From an uncultured Eubacteriales bacterium (GTDB lineage: Bacteria > Bacillota > Clostridia > Peptostreptococcales > Anaerovoracaceae): a stretch of DNA of 23,696 bases. How positions within the stretch are numbered: the stretch's first letter is position 1; every line of letters begins with the position of its first letter. Under the pieces are notes generated by a model. It saw nothing but the letters and a program-made list of their open reading frames with translations. It ran no database searches and was not told the origin of the DNA. This document shows, piece by piece, positions 1 through 9,435 of the stretch. The stretch is from the NCBI GenBank assembly GCA_902766915.1, contig CACXFN010000164.1, forward strand, positions 1 through 23,696, in the 5' to 3' direction. A program made the translations under genes and the position numbers.

Positions 1-1113
1 AATTATTTAAACAATATGTGGAGAAATCAGCTTATATCCGACGTATATGAGCCCGGATCCACCATGAAGTTAATAACTGCATCTGCTACCTTGGAAGAGG
101 GACTGGCAAATCCTGATACGGACTATTACTGTTCCGGATATTTAAGCGTTGGGGGATATGATTTATACGATGCGGAAAAAGCGATTCATGCGCATCAGAC
201 TCTAACACAGGCTGTGGGTAATTCCTGTAACCCGATACATGCACAGATGGCTCTTAATCTAGGCTATGATAATTATTATAAATACATTGATTTATACGGA
301 TTAGATGGAAGAACAGGTATTGATTATCCTGCAGAGGGATATCCCATTGTACAAAATAAAGATGACATTGGACCGGTTGAGTTGGCCACAATGGGTTATG
401 GACAGGGTATTGCTGTTACGCCTATTCAACTCATAACAGCCATAGGAGCAATTGGTAATGACGGTACCTTAATGAGACCGCATCTTGTAAAACGTCTAAC
501 GGATACTGAGGGTAATACAGTTATCGAATATGAGCCGGAAGAAGTTAGGAAGGTTGTTTCCGCCAGTACTGCCCGGGAAGTCAGAAGCATCATGGAATCA
601 CAGGTAGAGTTCTATGGTGGTACATCTTTAAAAATTCCCGGTTACAGAATGGGTGGCAAAACCGGAACAGCGGACAGAGCCAACGAGGAAGGTGGATATG
701 ATGAGGAATTGATAGATACCTCATTTATATCAATGGTACCGATTGACAATCCTGAAGCAGTAGTTTTGATAGTATGTTATGGTCCTAAGAAGGGTGAATA
801 TGCCACAGAAACAGCCATCCCAATAGCGAGAAATTTCTGGATTAAAGCACTTCCGTATATGGGGATAGAGCCATCCAACTCTGCGGAAATAATATCCGAA
901 GGTGGAGATTACGCATATGTTCCCGATGTTACGGATATGTCCTATAAGGATGCGGTCATTACGTTGGAGGCCTATGGTTTGAAATATCAGGTAAGACCGG
1001 AACCAACGGAAGATGAAAACATAGATGATTTAGATTTCATAGTAGTCGATCAATATCCAAAGGCGGGAAGAAAGATAGATAAGAAAGAACCGGTATACTT
1101 ATACAGAGATTAA
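1..1113 (+). CDS. Class B penicillin-binding protein (FtsI/PBP2B/SpoVD type) with PASTA domain, 5'-truncated
   Basis: This is a D,D-transpeptidase that crosslinks septal (or spore cortex) peptidoglycan outside the membrane. The reading frame is open from base 1, so the N-terminal membrane anchor and pedestal domain lie upstream; the ATG at 16 is internal. Counting from base 1, the active-site SxxK is in EPGSTMK (Ser20), the SxN motif is SCN (75-77) and the KTG motif is in GGKTGTA (220-222), so the catalytic set is complete. Residues from about 303 to the end form one PASTA domain (YVPDVTDMSYKDAV onward). A single C-terminal PASTA and the WRN...YEPGST context resemble clostridial SpoVD/PBP2B. 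It sits just before murF with one base between them, the usual Firmicutes dcw position. Whether it serves vegetative division or sporulation cannot be told from the sequence. Confidence 0.93.
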   Translation, partial: NYLNNMWRNQLISDVYEPGSTMKLITASATLEEGLANPDTDYYCSGYLSVGGYDLYDAEKAIHAHQTLTQAVGNSCNPIHAQMALNLGYDNYYKYIDLYGLDGRTGIDYPAEGYPIVQNKDDIGPVELATMGYGQGIAVTPIQLITAIGAIGNDGTLMRPHLVKRLTDTEGNTVIEYEPEEVRKVVSASTAREVRSIMESQVEFYGGTSLKIPGYRMGGKTGTADRANEEGGYDEELIDTSFISMVPIDNPEAVVLIVCYGPKKGEYATETAIPIARNFWIKALPYMGIEPSNSAEIISEGGDYAYVPDVTDMSYKDAVITLEAYGLKYQVRPEPTEDENIDDLDFIVVDQYPKAGRKIDKKEPVYLYRD

Positions 1114-1114
1114 C

Positions 1115-2560
1115 ATGGAAAAGATAAAAGTTTCAGAAATAATTAAAGACACTGGTGGCGAATTAATCTTAGGCGAAGAGCATCGCCTGGTTACAGATGT
1201 GGCCATTGACTCCAGAGCAGCAGCTAAGGATGGTCTTTTCGTTGCGCTTAAGGGTGAGGAGACAGATGGACACAGGTTTTTGGAAAATGCATATATGAAC
1301 GGCGCCCGTACATTCCTCATTAGCGATACAGAAACCGCACAGGAATATGGAAAAGATGTTTTTGATGCTGAAGATGTTTCCATAGTATTGGTGGAAGATA
1401 CGCTAAAGGCCCTTCAAGATTTTTCCGGGGAGTATCTCAGGAAGATGAATATGAGTTGCATTGCTGTCACAGGCAGCGTTGGAAAGACTACCACCAGAGA
1501 TATGCTCTTTGCGGCTGTTTCTTCCAAGTATAGGGCAGGCACAAATAAGAAGAACTACAATAGTGAGACGGGCCTTCCGCTTACTCTTTTGAGTTTCAGT
1601 AGGGATATGGAAATAGGTGTTTTGGAGATGGGCATGGATGGTCCCGGACAAATAGCGAGATTGGTTGAAATATCCGAACCGGAGGCCGCAATTATCACCA
1701 ATATAGGAATCTCACACATAGAGAAACTTGGAAGTAGAGAAAACATACTTAAGGCAAAACTGGAAGTGGCGTCGGAATTTGACAGCGGAAGTACGTTAAT
1801 AATAAATGCTGATGATGAGCTTCTTTATGATTATTGCAAGGGATTTTTGCCCTATAATATAGTGCGAGTCGGCCAAGACGAAAAGGAAGACTTGGATTAC
1901 CGTATTACTGATATCAGAGATCTTGGTATTGACGGAATTGACTTTACCCTTACAAAAAAGAATGGTGATAGGGTGAAGATAAAGCTGGACATTCCCGGAG
2001 GGCACAATGCTATTAATTGTGCATTAGCCATTGCGGGAAGTGAGGTAATGGGCCTTTCCATGAAGGAGGCTATTTCAGGGATTCATAAGATGAAGATGAC
2101 AGGAAGTCGTCTAAGGGTAATCGAAAAAACAATTCCTTCGCATAATGGTGGTGAATGTGATGCGCCACTAAGAATCATTGATGATTCGTATAATGCTGCC
2201 CCCAGCTCTATGAAGTCAGCACTATCCACTCTTTCCAATACAATTGCAAAAAGAAAAATTGCCGTATTGGGTGGTATCAATGAGCTGGGTGAATTAAGTG
2301 AAACGGAGCATAAATCCATAGGTGAATTTACTGCTGATTTGGATATAGACATAATGATCACAATTGGGGAAATGGCATCCTGGATAGGGCAGGAAGCTGA
2401 AAAGAAAACACCTAATAGAAGATACATGCATTTTGATACAAAGGAAAATATATATCCCATAATAAACGAATTGTTTAAATCGGGAGATGTGGTTTTAATA
2501 AAAGCATCCAGGGGATATGAGCTTGATAAACTAGTAGAGGAAATAGAAAAATGGGCATAA
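1115..2560 (+). CDS. murF: UDP-N-acetylmuramoyl-tripeptide--D-alanyl-D-alanine ligase MurF
   Basis: This cytoplasmic Mur ligase uses ATP to add D-Ala-D-Ala to the UDP-MurNAc-tripeptide, the last soluble precursor step. The 481 residues fit the family. The N-terminal substrate domain contains DSRAAAKDGLFVALKG (32-47). The ATP loop is TGSVGKTTT (119-127), followed by the Mur ligase central-domain signature (NYNSETGLPL, then EMGMDGPGQI). The C-terminal domain carries DDSYNAAPSSM, the MurF form of the conserved Mur motif. The ATG lies one base after the preceding stop and has no clear Shine-Dalgarno, so translation is probably coupled to the upstream transpeptidase gene. It overlaps mraY by ten bases. 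The third amino acid of the stem peptide (Lys or diaminopimelate) cannot be read from this gene. Confidence 0.96.
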   Translation: MEKIKVSEIIKDTGGELILGEEHRLVTDVAIDSRAAAKDGLFVALKGEETDGHRFLENAYMNGARTFLISDTETAQEYGKDVFDAEDVSIVLVEDTLKALQDFSGEYLRKMNMSCIAVTGSVGKTTTRDMLFAAVSSKYRAGTNKKNYNSETGLPLTLLSFSRDMEIGVLEMGMDGPGQIARLVEISEPEAAIITNIGISHIEKLGSRENILKAKLEVASEFDSGSTLIINADDELLYDYCKGFLPYNIVRVGQDEKEDLDYRITDIRDLGIDGIDFTLTKKNGDRVKIKLDIPGGHNAINCALAIAGSEVMGLSMKEAISGIHKMKMTGSRLRVIEKTIPSHNGGECDAPLRIIDDSYNAAPSSMKSALSTLSNTIAKRKIAVLGGINELGELSETEHKSIGEFTADLDIDIMITIGEMASWIGQEAEKKTPNRRYMHFDTKENIYPIINELFKSGDVVLIKASRGYELDKLVEEIEKWA

Positions 2561-3513
2561 TGGACATTGGTCTTAAACTTCTTTTGGGACTTATAGTTTC
2601 GGCAGTTTTTACATATTTGGAAATCCCGATTCTAAAGAAGAAACAGTTTAAACAATATATTAGAGAAGAGGGACCGGAATCCCATCAAAAAAAATCCGGC
2701 ACTCCCACAATGGGCGGCCTGGCTATGATTCTGGCCTTGGTTATAACAACATTCCTTTGGCGTGGTTTCAATGTGGAAAACCTGGTCATGGTAATTATAA
2801 CCTTGCTATTTGGTGCTATTGGTTTTCTGGATGATTATATCAAGGTTGCGGAAAAGCACAATCTGGGGCTTCGCGCATGGCAAAAACTCGTTTTACAATT
2901 GCTGTTCGGAATAGGACTGGCTATATATGTGGCGAAATCCGGAACCCATGGAACAGAGGTATATATTCCTTTTTACGGTGATTATGTTGATTTTGGTTGG
3001 TTCTACATACCCTTTGTCACCTTTGTAATTGTTGCAATGGCAAATAGCGTTAATCTGACAGATGGATTGGATGGCCTTTGTTCCGGAGTAACAGCAATTA
3101 CTGCTATTGCCTTCTCCTTCATAGGGTTAAATCTTAACCATGCTGCGCCTGCTACCTTCTGCGCAACTCTATCAGGTGTGTGTTTGGGATTTTTGATCTT
3201 TAATAAGAATCCAGCCAAATTATTTATGGGGGATACAGGCTCCATGGCTTTAGGAGGAGCCTTAGCATCTGCTGCCATACTTATGAAGATGGAATTCCTT
3301 CTGGTGATTGCCGGCTTTGTGTATGTTATGGAATCCCTTTCCGTAATCATACAGGTTATTAGCTTCCAAACCACCGGCAAGAGGGTTTTCAGAATGTCGC
3401 CAATACATCACCATTTTGAATTGGGAGGAATGTCAGAAAAAAGTGTAGTGGTTATGTTTTGGGGAATAGCGTTGGCTTGTTCACTTTTGGCTTATTTGGT
3501 TTTTAGAATTTGA
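2551..3513 (+). CDS. mraY: Phospho-N-acetylmuramoyl-pentapeptide-transferase MraY
   Basis: This polytopic inner-membrane enzyme transfers phospho-MurNAc-pentapeptide from UDP to undecaprenyl phosphate to make lipid I. All family signatures are visible: GTPTMGGL (50-57), the Asp pair in FLDDYIK (94-95), NLTDGLDGL (168-176), FMGDTGSMALGG (225-236) and SPIHHHFEL (283-291). About ten hydrophobic segments are spread along its 320 residues, the normal length. The start at 2551 is preferred because GAGG at 2537-2540 is correctly spaced. An alternative ATG at 2560 would overlap the murF stop by one base but lies too far from that site. The gene is nested in the dcw operon between murF and murD. Confidence 0.97.
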   Translation: MGIMDIGLKLLLGLIVSAVFTYLEIPILKKKQFKQYIREEGPESHQKKSGTPTMGGLAMILALVITTFLWRGFNVENLVMVIITLLFGAIGFLDDYIKVAEKHNLGLRAWQKLVLQLLFGIGLAIYVAKSGTHGTEVYIPFYGDYVDFGWFYIPFVTFVIVAMANSVNLTDGLDGLCSGVTAITAIAFSFIGLNLNHAAPATFCATLSGVCLGFLIFNKNPAKLFMGDTGSMALGGALASAAILMKMEFLLVIAGFVYVMESLSVIIQVISFQTTGKRVFRMSPIHHHFELGGMSEKSVVVMFWGIALACSLLAYLVFRI

Positions 3514-3520
3514 GGATGTT

Positions 3521-4918
3521 ATGCGAACGAATCTGGATAATGTTCAGGGTAAAAGATTATTGATTGTAGGCCTGGGGCGATCAGGCATAGCCACATGTCA
3601 GACCATGTTGGATTTGGGTGCCCTTGTTACGGTTCAAGATGCGAGGAGGGAGGAGGAATTCGATCCCAGCTTTTTAAACTATCTTCGCGGTAGAGGAGTG
3701 GATTGCTATTTTGACAGTCTTCCACCTGATATGGGTGCTTTCGATATGGTTATCCTAAGTCCCGGTGCAAGCCCGGAGCTTCCCTTTGTTCAGGAAGCAA
3801 AGGAAAAGGGAGCAGAAATAACGGGAGAATTGGAAATCGCTTTCAGGACAAGCAGAGGAAGGTTTGTCGCCATTACAGGTACAAATGGAAAAACAACCAC
3901 CACAACTTTAGTAGGGGATATCTTCATGGCTTCAGGCAGAAAGACACATGTGGTTGGAAATATTGGAACTGCAGCTATATCTGACGCATCCATAGCCACG
4001 GAAGATGATTGGCTTATTACTGAAGCATCAAGCTTTCAGTTGGAAACCACCAGGTGGTTTAAACCTACTGTTTCAGCAATTTTAAATCTAACACCGGATC
4101 ATTTGAATCGCCATCATACCATGGAGGCCTATGGAGAGGCAAAGGCCAAAATTTTTGCAAACCAAGGTGAGGATTGCTTCCTGGTTATCAATTATGATGA
4201 TAAGGAATGCTTTAAACTTGTGGAAAACTGTAAAGCAAAGGTTGTCCCTTTTAGTAGGGAGAAGGAACTTAATTGGTCTGACTATAAGGAATATGAATAC
4301 AGTGCCTTCCTGCGAAAGGGTGAGATAATTATAAGGGAAGGGGATAAAGAAACTCCAGTCTGTAAAAGGGATGAATTAAAGATTATTGGTGATCATAATA
4401 TTGAAAATGCACTTGCGGCTGTGGCTATCTGTCGTTGCTCCGGAATAGAGGTTGATGTGATTAGAAAAGCATTAACTGCATTCATGGGTGTGGAACACAG
4501 AATGGAGTATTGCGGAATGGTTGACGGAGTTAAGTATTATAACGACTCCAAGGGAACTAATGTTGATGCATCGATTACCGCGCTGAAGGCCATCGGTAAG
4601 AATATAATCTTGATAGCAGGGGGAGATGGTAAAGGTCAGGATTTTTCTGAACTGGCGAAAGAGTTTAAGGATAGGGTGAAACACCTTGTATATCTTGGCC
4701 AGGATGGGCCTAAGATTGAACAAGCTGCCAGAGAAGCAGGGTTCAATGAAAGTATAAAGGCAAAGGATATTCCCGACTGTGTAAGTCAGGCTGCGAAGGT
4801 GGCAGAGGAGGGTGATACGGTTTTACTATCACCGGCATGTGCCAGTTGGGATATGTACGATAATTATGAACAAAGAGGAGACCACTTTAAAGAGTGTGTG
4901 GAAATGCTGAAAAGATGA
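3521..4918 (+). CDS. murD: UDP-N-acetylmuramoyl-L-alanine--D-glutamate ligase MurD
   Basis: This cytoplasmic Mur ligase adds D-glutamate to UDP-MurNAc-L-Ala. The N-terminal Rossmann-like UDP-binding domain starts with LLIVGLGRSGIA (13-24). The ATP loop is TGTNGKTTTTTL (119-130). The central domain shows NLTPDHLNRH and the C-terminal domain shows the conserved HRME and NDSKGTN motifs, then LIAGGDGKG, all typical of MurD. The 465 residues are close to the usual length. A GAGGA overlapping the mraY stop (3512-3516) serves as ribosome binding site, seven bases after that gene. The gene overlaps the next one by an ATGA junction. MurC is not encoded in the window. Confidence 0.96.
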   Translation: MRTNLDNVQGKRLLIVGLGRSGIATCQTMLDLGALVTVQDARREEEFDPSFLNYLRGRGVDCYFDSLPPDMGAFDMVILSPGASPELPFVQEAKEKGAEITGELEIAFRTSRGRFVAITGTNGKTTTTTLVGDIFMASGRKTHVVGNIGTAAISDASIATEDDWLITEASSFQLETTRWFKPTVSAILNLTPDHLNRHHTMEAYGEAKAKIFANQGEDCFLVINYDDKECFKLVENCKAKVVPFSREKELNWSDYKEYEYSAFLRKGEIIIREGDKETPVCKRDELKIIGDHNIENALAAVAICRCSGIEVDVIRKALTAFMGVEHRMEYCGMVDGVKYYNDSKGTNVDASITALKAIGKNIILIAGGDGKGQDFSELAKEFKDRVKHLVYLGQDGPKIEQAAREAGFNESIKAKDIPDCVSQAAKVAEEGDTVLLSPACASWDMYDNYEQRGDHFKECVEMLKR

Positions 4919-6108
4919 CGAACCAAAATACCATTTCGATAAAAAAGAATAAACTGTCAGATAGAATTCCATTTCTAAATAAAGAATCCATGAATAAGGG
5001 TTCTTTGGATTATCCCTTGGTTATCATAACCACCTTATTGGTGGTCTTTGGTGTGGTTATGGTGTTTAGCGCCAGCTATTATAATTCCATCAATGATTAT
5101 GGCACACCATACACCTACCTAAGAAGTCAAGGCATATATGCAGTGACAGGATTTGTGATTCTGTTTGTAACATCTAAAATCGATTATAAGTTTTGGAAAG
5201 GTATGGCCATACCGCTGGCCTTTATTGGCTTGGTTCTCCTTGGTTTGATTTTCTCACCATTGGGTGTTGAGGTTAATGGAGCCAGACGTTGGCTCAATTT
5301 GATTGCATTTACTATAATGCCCGGGGAAATAACAAAATTTGTTATAATCATTCTTTGTGCCACTTATTTTTCCCGAGACATGAAAAGGGCCGGAAAGTTT
5401 CTGGGGCTCCTTCCTATTGTCGCATATACGGTAATCACTTGTCTACTTATTGTGAAACAGCCTAATCTGTCCACAGCGCTTACCGTATTCTTTATAGCCG
5501 TGGGCATTGCCTTTGTTGCGGGGATGCAATTAAGATATCTTGCTCTAATGGGGATAGGTATGATAGGTGGCGCGTATTATCTTACATTTATTAATGATGG
5601 ATATTGGCACGATAGAATAACAAGCTTTATGAATCCCTTTGCAGATGCCCTGGGAGATGGATTTCAGGTAGTTCAATCCCTATTGGCTCTTGGAACGGGC
5701 AAGCTTTGGGGAAAGGGTTTGGGACAGAGCATTCAGAAGAATCTCTATCTCCCCGAGCCGCAGAACGATTTTATTCTGGCTATTATAGGGGAGGAATTGG
5801 GGTTCATAGGAATTGGAATGCTTATAATTGTATTTACTATTCTGGTTTGGCGGATTTTCTATATTTCACTTCAGAGCAAAGATAATTTTGGTATGCTTTT
5901 GGGTTCTGGTGTTGGTATAATGATAGCGGTACAGGTTATTCTTAATATAGCTGTTGTGACCTCATCTATGCCGCCCACAGGAATTGCGCTTCCCTTTATC
6001 AGTGCGGGAGGAAATGCTCTATGGATTTTCTTGGGACTTATTGGTATAGTACTTAATATATCCAGAACCATAGGAACTGATACTAAAGATAATACATCGG
6101 AGAATTGA
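4915..6108 (+). CDS. ftsW: SEDS-family peptidoglycan glycosyltransferase (FtsW/SpoVE)
   Basis: This integral membrane polymerase joins lipid II into glycan strands with its partner class B PBP, probably the one at the window start. With the ATG at 4915 it has 397 residues: a cytoplasmic head of about 30 residues and roughly ten transmembrane segments. Family marks are GARRWLN (122-128), KQPNLSTAL (181-189), LPEPQNDFILAIIGEELG (279-296; Asp285 corresponds to the essential SEDS aspartate) and PPTGIALPFISAGG (353-366). I chose 4915 because it forms an ATGA overlap with the murD stop. An in-frame GTG at 4894, seven codons upstream, is possible, with GAGGAG at 4875-4880 but overlong spacing. FtsW and SpoVE cannot be separated by sequence; the dcw position fits either. 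Confidence 0.93.
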   Translation: MTNQNTISIKKNKLSDRIPFLNKESMNKGSLDYPLVIITTLLVVFGVVMVFSASYYNSINDYGTPYTYLRSQGIYAVTGFVILFVTSKIDYKFWKGMAIPLAFIGLVLLGLIFSPLGVEVNGARRWLNLIAFTIMPGEITKFVIIILCATYFSRDMKRAGKFLGLLPIVAYTVITCLLIVKQPNLSTALTVFFIAVGIAFVAGMQLRYLALMGIGMIGGAYYLTFINDGYWHDRITSFMNPFADALGDGFQVVQSLLALGTGKLWGKGLGQSIQKNLYLPEPQNDFILAIIGEELGFIGIGMLIIVFTILVWRIFYISLQSKDNFGMLLGSGVGIMIAVQVILNIAVVTSSMPPTGIALPFISAGGNALWIFLGLIGIVLNISRTIGTDTKDNTSEN

Positions 6109-6109
6109 T

Positions 6110-7267
6110 ATGAGAGTGATTTTTGGTTGCGGAGGAACCGGAGGACATTTGTATCCCGCCCTGGCAATTGCTGAAACCATAAAGAAAAAAGAACCGGATT
6201 CGGAAATCATTTTTATTGGATCCAAGAAGGGCTTGGAATCCGAAGTTGTACCAAAGGAAGGATATGTTTTTAAAAGTATTCCGACCCAGGGTATGCAGGA
6301 ACGGGATACCGCATTGCAGAAGGCTGTTCTAAGTGCAAATGTGGGAATATCCAACCTTGTAGGTGTAGCTAAATCAATTTCCATCATACGTAAGTTTAAA
6401 CCCGATGCAATAATAGGCACCGGAGGATATGTTTGTTTCCCCATATTGTTCGCCGGAGAACTATTGGGGATTCCTTGTTATATCCATGAACAAAATGCTG
6501 TGCCGGGAAGAGCCAATAAGACCTTGGCAAAAAACGCAAAAAAAGTTTTTGTTGGTTTTAAAGGGGCAGAAGAAAGATTCGGATATCCGGAGAAAACTAT
6601 TTTTACAGGAAATCCGGTTAGATCCGATTTCTCCAATCTTAATAAAGAGGAATCAAGAGCAAGGTTGGGGATAGCTAATGATGATTTTGTGGTTTTTGCC
6701 TTTGGTGGAAGCCTTGGTGCAAAGACTATTAACTCCATAGCTGTGGAGTATATGGACAGGATTAAGAACTCATCAAACCGCACTCTTCTTTTCGGCACGG
6801 GAAGGAGGTTTTTTGATGAGATAATTGATACATGTAGTAATAGGGGGATAATTGAGAGGGATGAGAAACTCAATAATGACGAACAATACTACAATAATGG
6901 AAAAATAAGAATATCAGGATATATTAACAATATGAAGGATTATGTGTCTGCAGCAGACCTTCTCATATCAAGAGCAGGCGCATTATCTTTGGCGGAATCA
7001 ATGATGGCGGGGAAGCCGGCAATCATTGTACCTATACCTAATTCAGTAGGAAATCACCAATATTACAACGCAAAGGCAATTAAAGATGTTGGTGGTGCAT
7101 TCCTGGTGGAGGAATCGAGCTTGGACTTGGACGATATTTGTGAAAAGATAGAATACCTTGCAAACAATCCAACGTCCATAAAAAACATGGGAGAGGCATG
7201 TAGAAGTTTGGCTCCCAATAATGCGGCAGAGAAAATATATGAGGAGATAAAATCCGATAATGCATAA
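6110..7267 (+). CDS. murG: Undecaprenyldiphospho-muramoylpentapeptide beta-N-acetylglucosaminyltransferase MurG
   Basis: This GT-B glycosyltransferase on the cytoplasmic membrane face adds GlcNAc from UDP-GlcNAc to lipid I, making lipid II. It shows the N-terminal lipid/diphosphate loop GCGGTGGHLYPALAIAE (6-22), the second glycine loop GTGGYVCFP (103-111), HEQNAVPGRANK (126-137), a third glycine loop FGGSLGAKTIN (198-208) and the donor-site region SRAGALSLAE (287-296) followed by GKPAIIVPIP. The 385 residues are normal to slightly long. GGAGA at 6099-6103 is a well-placed ribosome binding site one base after the ftsW stop. The gene overlaps ftsQ by eight bases. Confidence 0.96.
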   Translation: MRVIFGCGGTGGHLYPALAIAETIKKKEPDSEIIFIGSKKGLESEVVPKEGYVFKSIPTQGMQERDTALQKAVLSANVGISNLVGVAKSISIIRKFKPDAIIGTGGYVCFPILFAGELLGIPCYIHEQNAVPGRANKTLAKNAKKVFVGFKGAEERFGYPEKTIFTGNPVRSDFSNLNKEESRARLGIANDDFVVFAFGGSLGAKTINSIAVEYMDRIKNSSNRTLLFGTGRRFFDEIIDTCSNRGIIERDEKLNNDEQYYNNGKIRISGYINNMKDYVSAADLLISRAGALSLAESMMAGKPAIIVPIPNSVGNHQYYNAKAIKDVGGAFLVEESSLDLDDICEKIEYLANNPTSIKNMGEACRSLAPNNAAEKIYEEIKSDNA

Positions 7268-8129
7268 AACCCGAAAGCAAGATTTTGGTAGTGTGGACTT
7301 GCTTGCGGCAAAGAAAATTGAAGAAAATACGCAGGAAATACCATCCAAGCAAATACTCACCAGCGTTCTTCAAATGAAGCAAGTCACAAGACAACAGAAG
7401 AGAGAAAAGAGAAGGCGCCTTTTAATAGGGCTGCTTGTTTTGCTTATAATTATCGGAGCAATAATAATCTTCCTAAGATCCAGCTATTTTGCAATAAAAG
7501 ACATAAAGGTTGAAGGAATGAATTATTATTCCGGTGCAGAAGTAATAAACATGTCAGGTGCTACTACAGGAAGAAACATATTATTCGATGCAGGTAAATC
7601 GGAGATTCAGGATAATTTAGAGAAGAACCCATATTTTAAATCGGTAAAAGTAAAAAGAAAACTGCCTTCAACTATAATAATCAAGGTGGAGGAAAGACCA
7701 CAGATAGCATCTATTCAATTCGGAGATAGTTATATAGTTATAGATGATGAGGGAATCGTTTTAAGAAGAGCGGACTTGGATCCAAAATTAACCTTACTAA
7801 CGGGACTAACTATAAGTAAAATGACAATAGGGGAAAATATAGAGGCAGAGGAAAAAGAGATACTGGCCATGACCCTGCGTATGCTAAATACCATGAGAGA
7901 TGGCGATATGTATTTCAAGAAAATAGATGTTGCAAGAGTAGTTATCAAGGCATATATTTACGACAACCTTATGGTAAAGGGAACCCCGGGTGAAATTACG
8001 GAAGCCATAGATTCAGGTGAGCTTCAGAAGGTTGTAACCAATCTTTTTGAACAGGATATCAGTAGGGGAACCATAGTAATGGGTGGAAGTAGTTATATGT
8101 CATTTTCCCCAGAATTAGATGAAGATTAA
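7260..8129 (+). CDS. ftsQ: Cell division protein FtsQ/DivIB
   Basis: This is a bitopic division protein that bridges the early divisome and the FtsW-PBP synthase. The cytoplasmic tail (1-53) is basic near the membrane (RQQKREKRRR). A single membrane helix follows (about 54-73), then an FtsQ-type POTRA domain (about 76-147: FAIKDIKVEGMNYYSGAEV through IIIKVEERPQIA) and a beta domain (FGDSYIVIDDEGIVLRR onward). The 289 residues fit Firmicutes DivIB. Sequence identity in this family is low, so the call rests on domain order plus its place between murG and ftsZ. It overlaps murG by eight bases, with GAGGAGA at 7241-7247 about 12 bases upstream. It is the last gene of the packed dcw run. Confidence 0.88.
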   Translation: MHKTRKQDFGSVDLLAAKKIEENTQEIPSKQILTSVLQMKQVTRQQKREKRRRLLIGLLVLLIIIGAIIIFLRSSYFAIKDIKVEGMNYYSGAEVINMSGATTGRNILFDAGKSEIQDNLEKNPYFKSVKVKRKLPSTIIIKVEERPQIASIQFGDSYIVIDDEGIVLRRADLDPKLTLLTGLTISKMTIGENIEAEEKEILAMTLRMLNTMRDGDMYFKKIDVARVVIKAYIYDNLMVKGTPGEITEAIDSGELQKVVTNLFEQDISRGTIVMGGSSYMSFSPELDED

Positions 8130-8133
8130 CATA

Positions 8134-8145
8134 ATACATATGTAT
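8134..8145. repeat. 12-bp perfect palindrome in the ftsQ-ftsZ spacer
   Basis: The sequence atacatatgtat is its own reverse complement and lies four bases after the ftsQ stop, upstream of the AT-rich ftsZ leader. It could be a protein-binding site or chance in AT-rich DNA. No T-run follows, so it is not a terminator. Confidence 0.4.
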
Positions 8146-8167
8146 GTAAAGTCTATTTGTAATTAAA

Positions 8168-8209
8168 TTAAAAAAAATAGATGCATTTTTTACAATAATA
8201 ATGTATAAT
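8168..8209 (+). promoter_or_regulatory. Likely promoter region for ftsZ
   Basis: The 114-base ftsQ-ftsZ spacer is very AT-rich and holds a perfect -10 hexamer, TATAAT at 8204-8209, without a good -35 partner at 16-18 bases. A second option is TACAAT (8191-8196) with ttaaaa at 8168-8173 and a 17-base spacer. A dedicated ftsZ promoter would allow FtsZ to be made above the level of the wall enzymes. Which hexamer is used cannot be decided from sequence. Confidence 0.5.
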
Positions 8210-8232
8210 AAGCCTATATTTGAGTAAAAGTT

Positions 8233-8238
8233 AGGAGG
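8233..8238 (+). promoter_or_regulatory. Consensus Shine-Dalgarno of ftsZ
   Basis: AGGAGG lies five bases before the ftsZ ATG. It is the best match to the anti-Shine-Dalgarno in the window and fits a highly translated gene. It also fixes the start codon at 8244. Confidence 0.85.
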
Positions 8239-8243
8239 CAAAA

Positions 8244-9389
8244 ATGCTGCAATTTGAAACCGAAAAAGACAATTCTGCGGTGATAAAGGTAATCGGCGTA
8301 GGTGGTGGTGGCTGCAATGCAGTTAACAGAATGATAGAAGCAGGACTACAGGGAGTCCAGTTTGTTGCTATCAATACGGATAAGCAAGCCTTAAACAGAT
8401 GCAATGCTGAAATTAAAATTCAGATAGGCGAAAAACTCACCAGAGGTTTGGGAGCTGGTGGTAATCCTGAGGTCGGACAGAGATCCGCCGAAGAAACCAT
8501 TGAGGATATAACCAATATCTTGGAAGGTGCGGATATGACCTTCATTACAGCAGGTATGGGAGGCGGAACCGGAACAGGTGCAGCACCCATCATTGCAAAA
8601 GCATCCAAGGATATGGGAATTCTCACAGTAGGTGTTGTGACAAGACCATTTGCTTTTGAGGGTCCAAAAAGAACCAAACAGGCTGAACTGGGCTTGGATT
8701 ACTTACAGAAATACACAGACTCCCTGGTGGTAGTTCCCAATGACAAGCTAATTGAAACAAGCAGTGCCAATACTACCATGTTAGAAGCCTTTGATATGGC
8801 TGACGATATACTGAGACAGGGTGTTCAGGGAATAACAGATTTGATTGCCGACTACGCACTGATCAATGTTGACTTTGCTGATGTTAAGTCTGTAATGACT
8901 GATCGCGGCATTGCTCATATGGGCGTTGGTAAAGGTCGCGGAGAAGGAAGAGCTCAGCAGGCAGTTAAATCAGCTACAGAAAGTCCTCTTCTGGAAACAT
9001 CCATTGAAGGTGCAAAGGCAATCCTTCTCTATGTTTCCGGTGGATATGATATGGGTATGCTTGAAGTTAATGAAATCGCATCGCTCATTTCAGAAAAATC
9101 ATCTGATGATGCAATCCTTATCTTTGGTGCAGCAGTTGATGACAATGCCAGTGATGAAATCAGTATCACTGTAATTGCAACCGGATTTAATGATGATCCA
9201 AGGCCCACTTATAGACCTGCTCCTGCTCGCCCGGTAAAAGAAAGTAAGGAAAAGGAAATCATCACAGAGGAAGGACTAAATGCAAGAGAAGTAAGCTTGG
9301 CTGATTTATTTGATAATGAGCCTGAAGGTCCTACACAGGAAGATACCGACGAGAGTGGATTTGGCATACCTCAGTTTTTGAGAAAGTAA
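8244..9389 (+). CDS. ftsZ: Cell division protein FtsZ
   Basis: This tubulin-like GTPase forms the cytokinetic Z-ring. The N-terminal nucleotide domain has [16 protein letters not shown] (16-31), the tubulin signature GGGTGTG (106-112) and NTD (44-46). The synergy loop [11 protein letters not shown] (208-218) supplies the catalytic acids. After about residue 325 a variable acidic linker leads to the conserved C-terminal peptide FGIPQFLRK (373-381), the docking site for membrane tethers such as FtsA or SepF. The 381 residues are normal. It is transcribed apart from or in addition to the dcw operon, judging by the AT-rich leader, and ends at a hairpin terminator. The usual sporulation downstream neighbour spoIIGA is absent. 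Confidence 0.98.
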   Translation: MLQFETEKDNSAVIKVIGVGGGGCNAVNRMIEAGLQGVQFVAINTDKQALNRCNAEIKIQIGEKLTRGLGAGGNPEVGQRSAEETIEDITNILEGADMTFITAGMGGGTGTGAAPIIAKASKDMGILTVGVVTRPFAFEGPKRTKQAELGLDYLQKYTDSLVVVPNDKLIETSSANTTMLEAFDMADDILRQGVQGITDLIADYALINVDFADVKSVMTDRGIAHMGVGKGRGEGRAQQAVKSATESPLLETSIEGAKAILLYVSGGYDMGMLEVNEIASLISEKSSDDAILIFGAAVDDNASDEISITVIATGFNDDPRPTYRPAPARPVKESKEKEIITEEGLNAREVSLADLFDNEPEGPTQEDTDESGFGIPQFLRK

Positions 9390-9435
9390 TGCCTATTTAG
9401 ACTACCTCCCGGAATCGTCGTAAATCTATTAAGGT

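Noticed and set aside
4894..4914. GTG start for the SEDS polymerase at 4894
   Set aside because: The ATG at 4915 gives the common ATGA overlap with murD and a typical N-terminus. The GTG has poor spacing to GAGGAG, though it is not excluded.
6019..6444. Minus-strand frames overlapping ftsW-murG
   Set aside because: They lie across two conserved plus-strand genes and show no start signals or recognisable domains.
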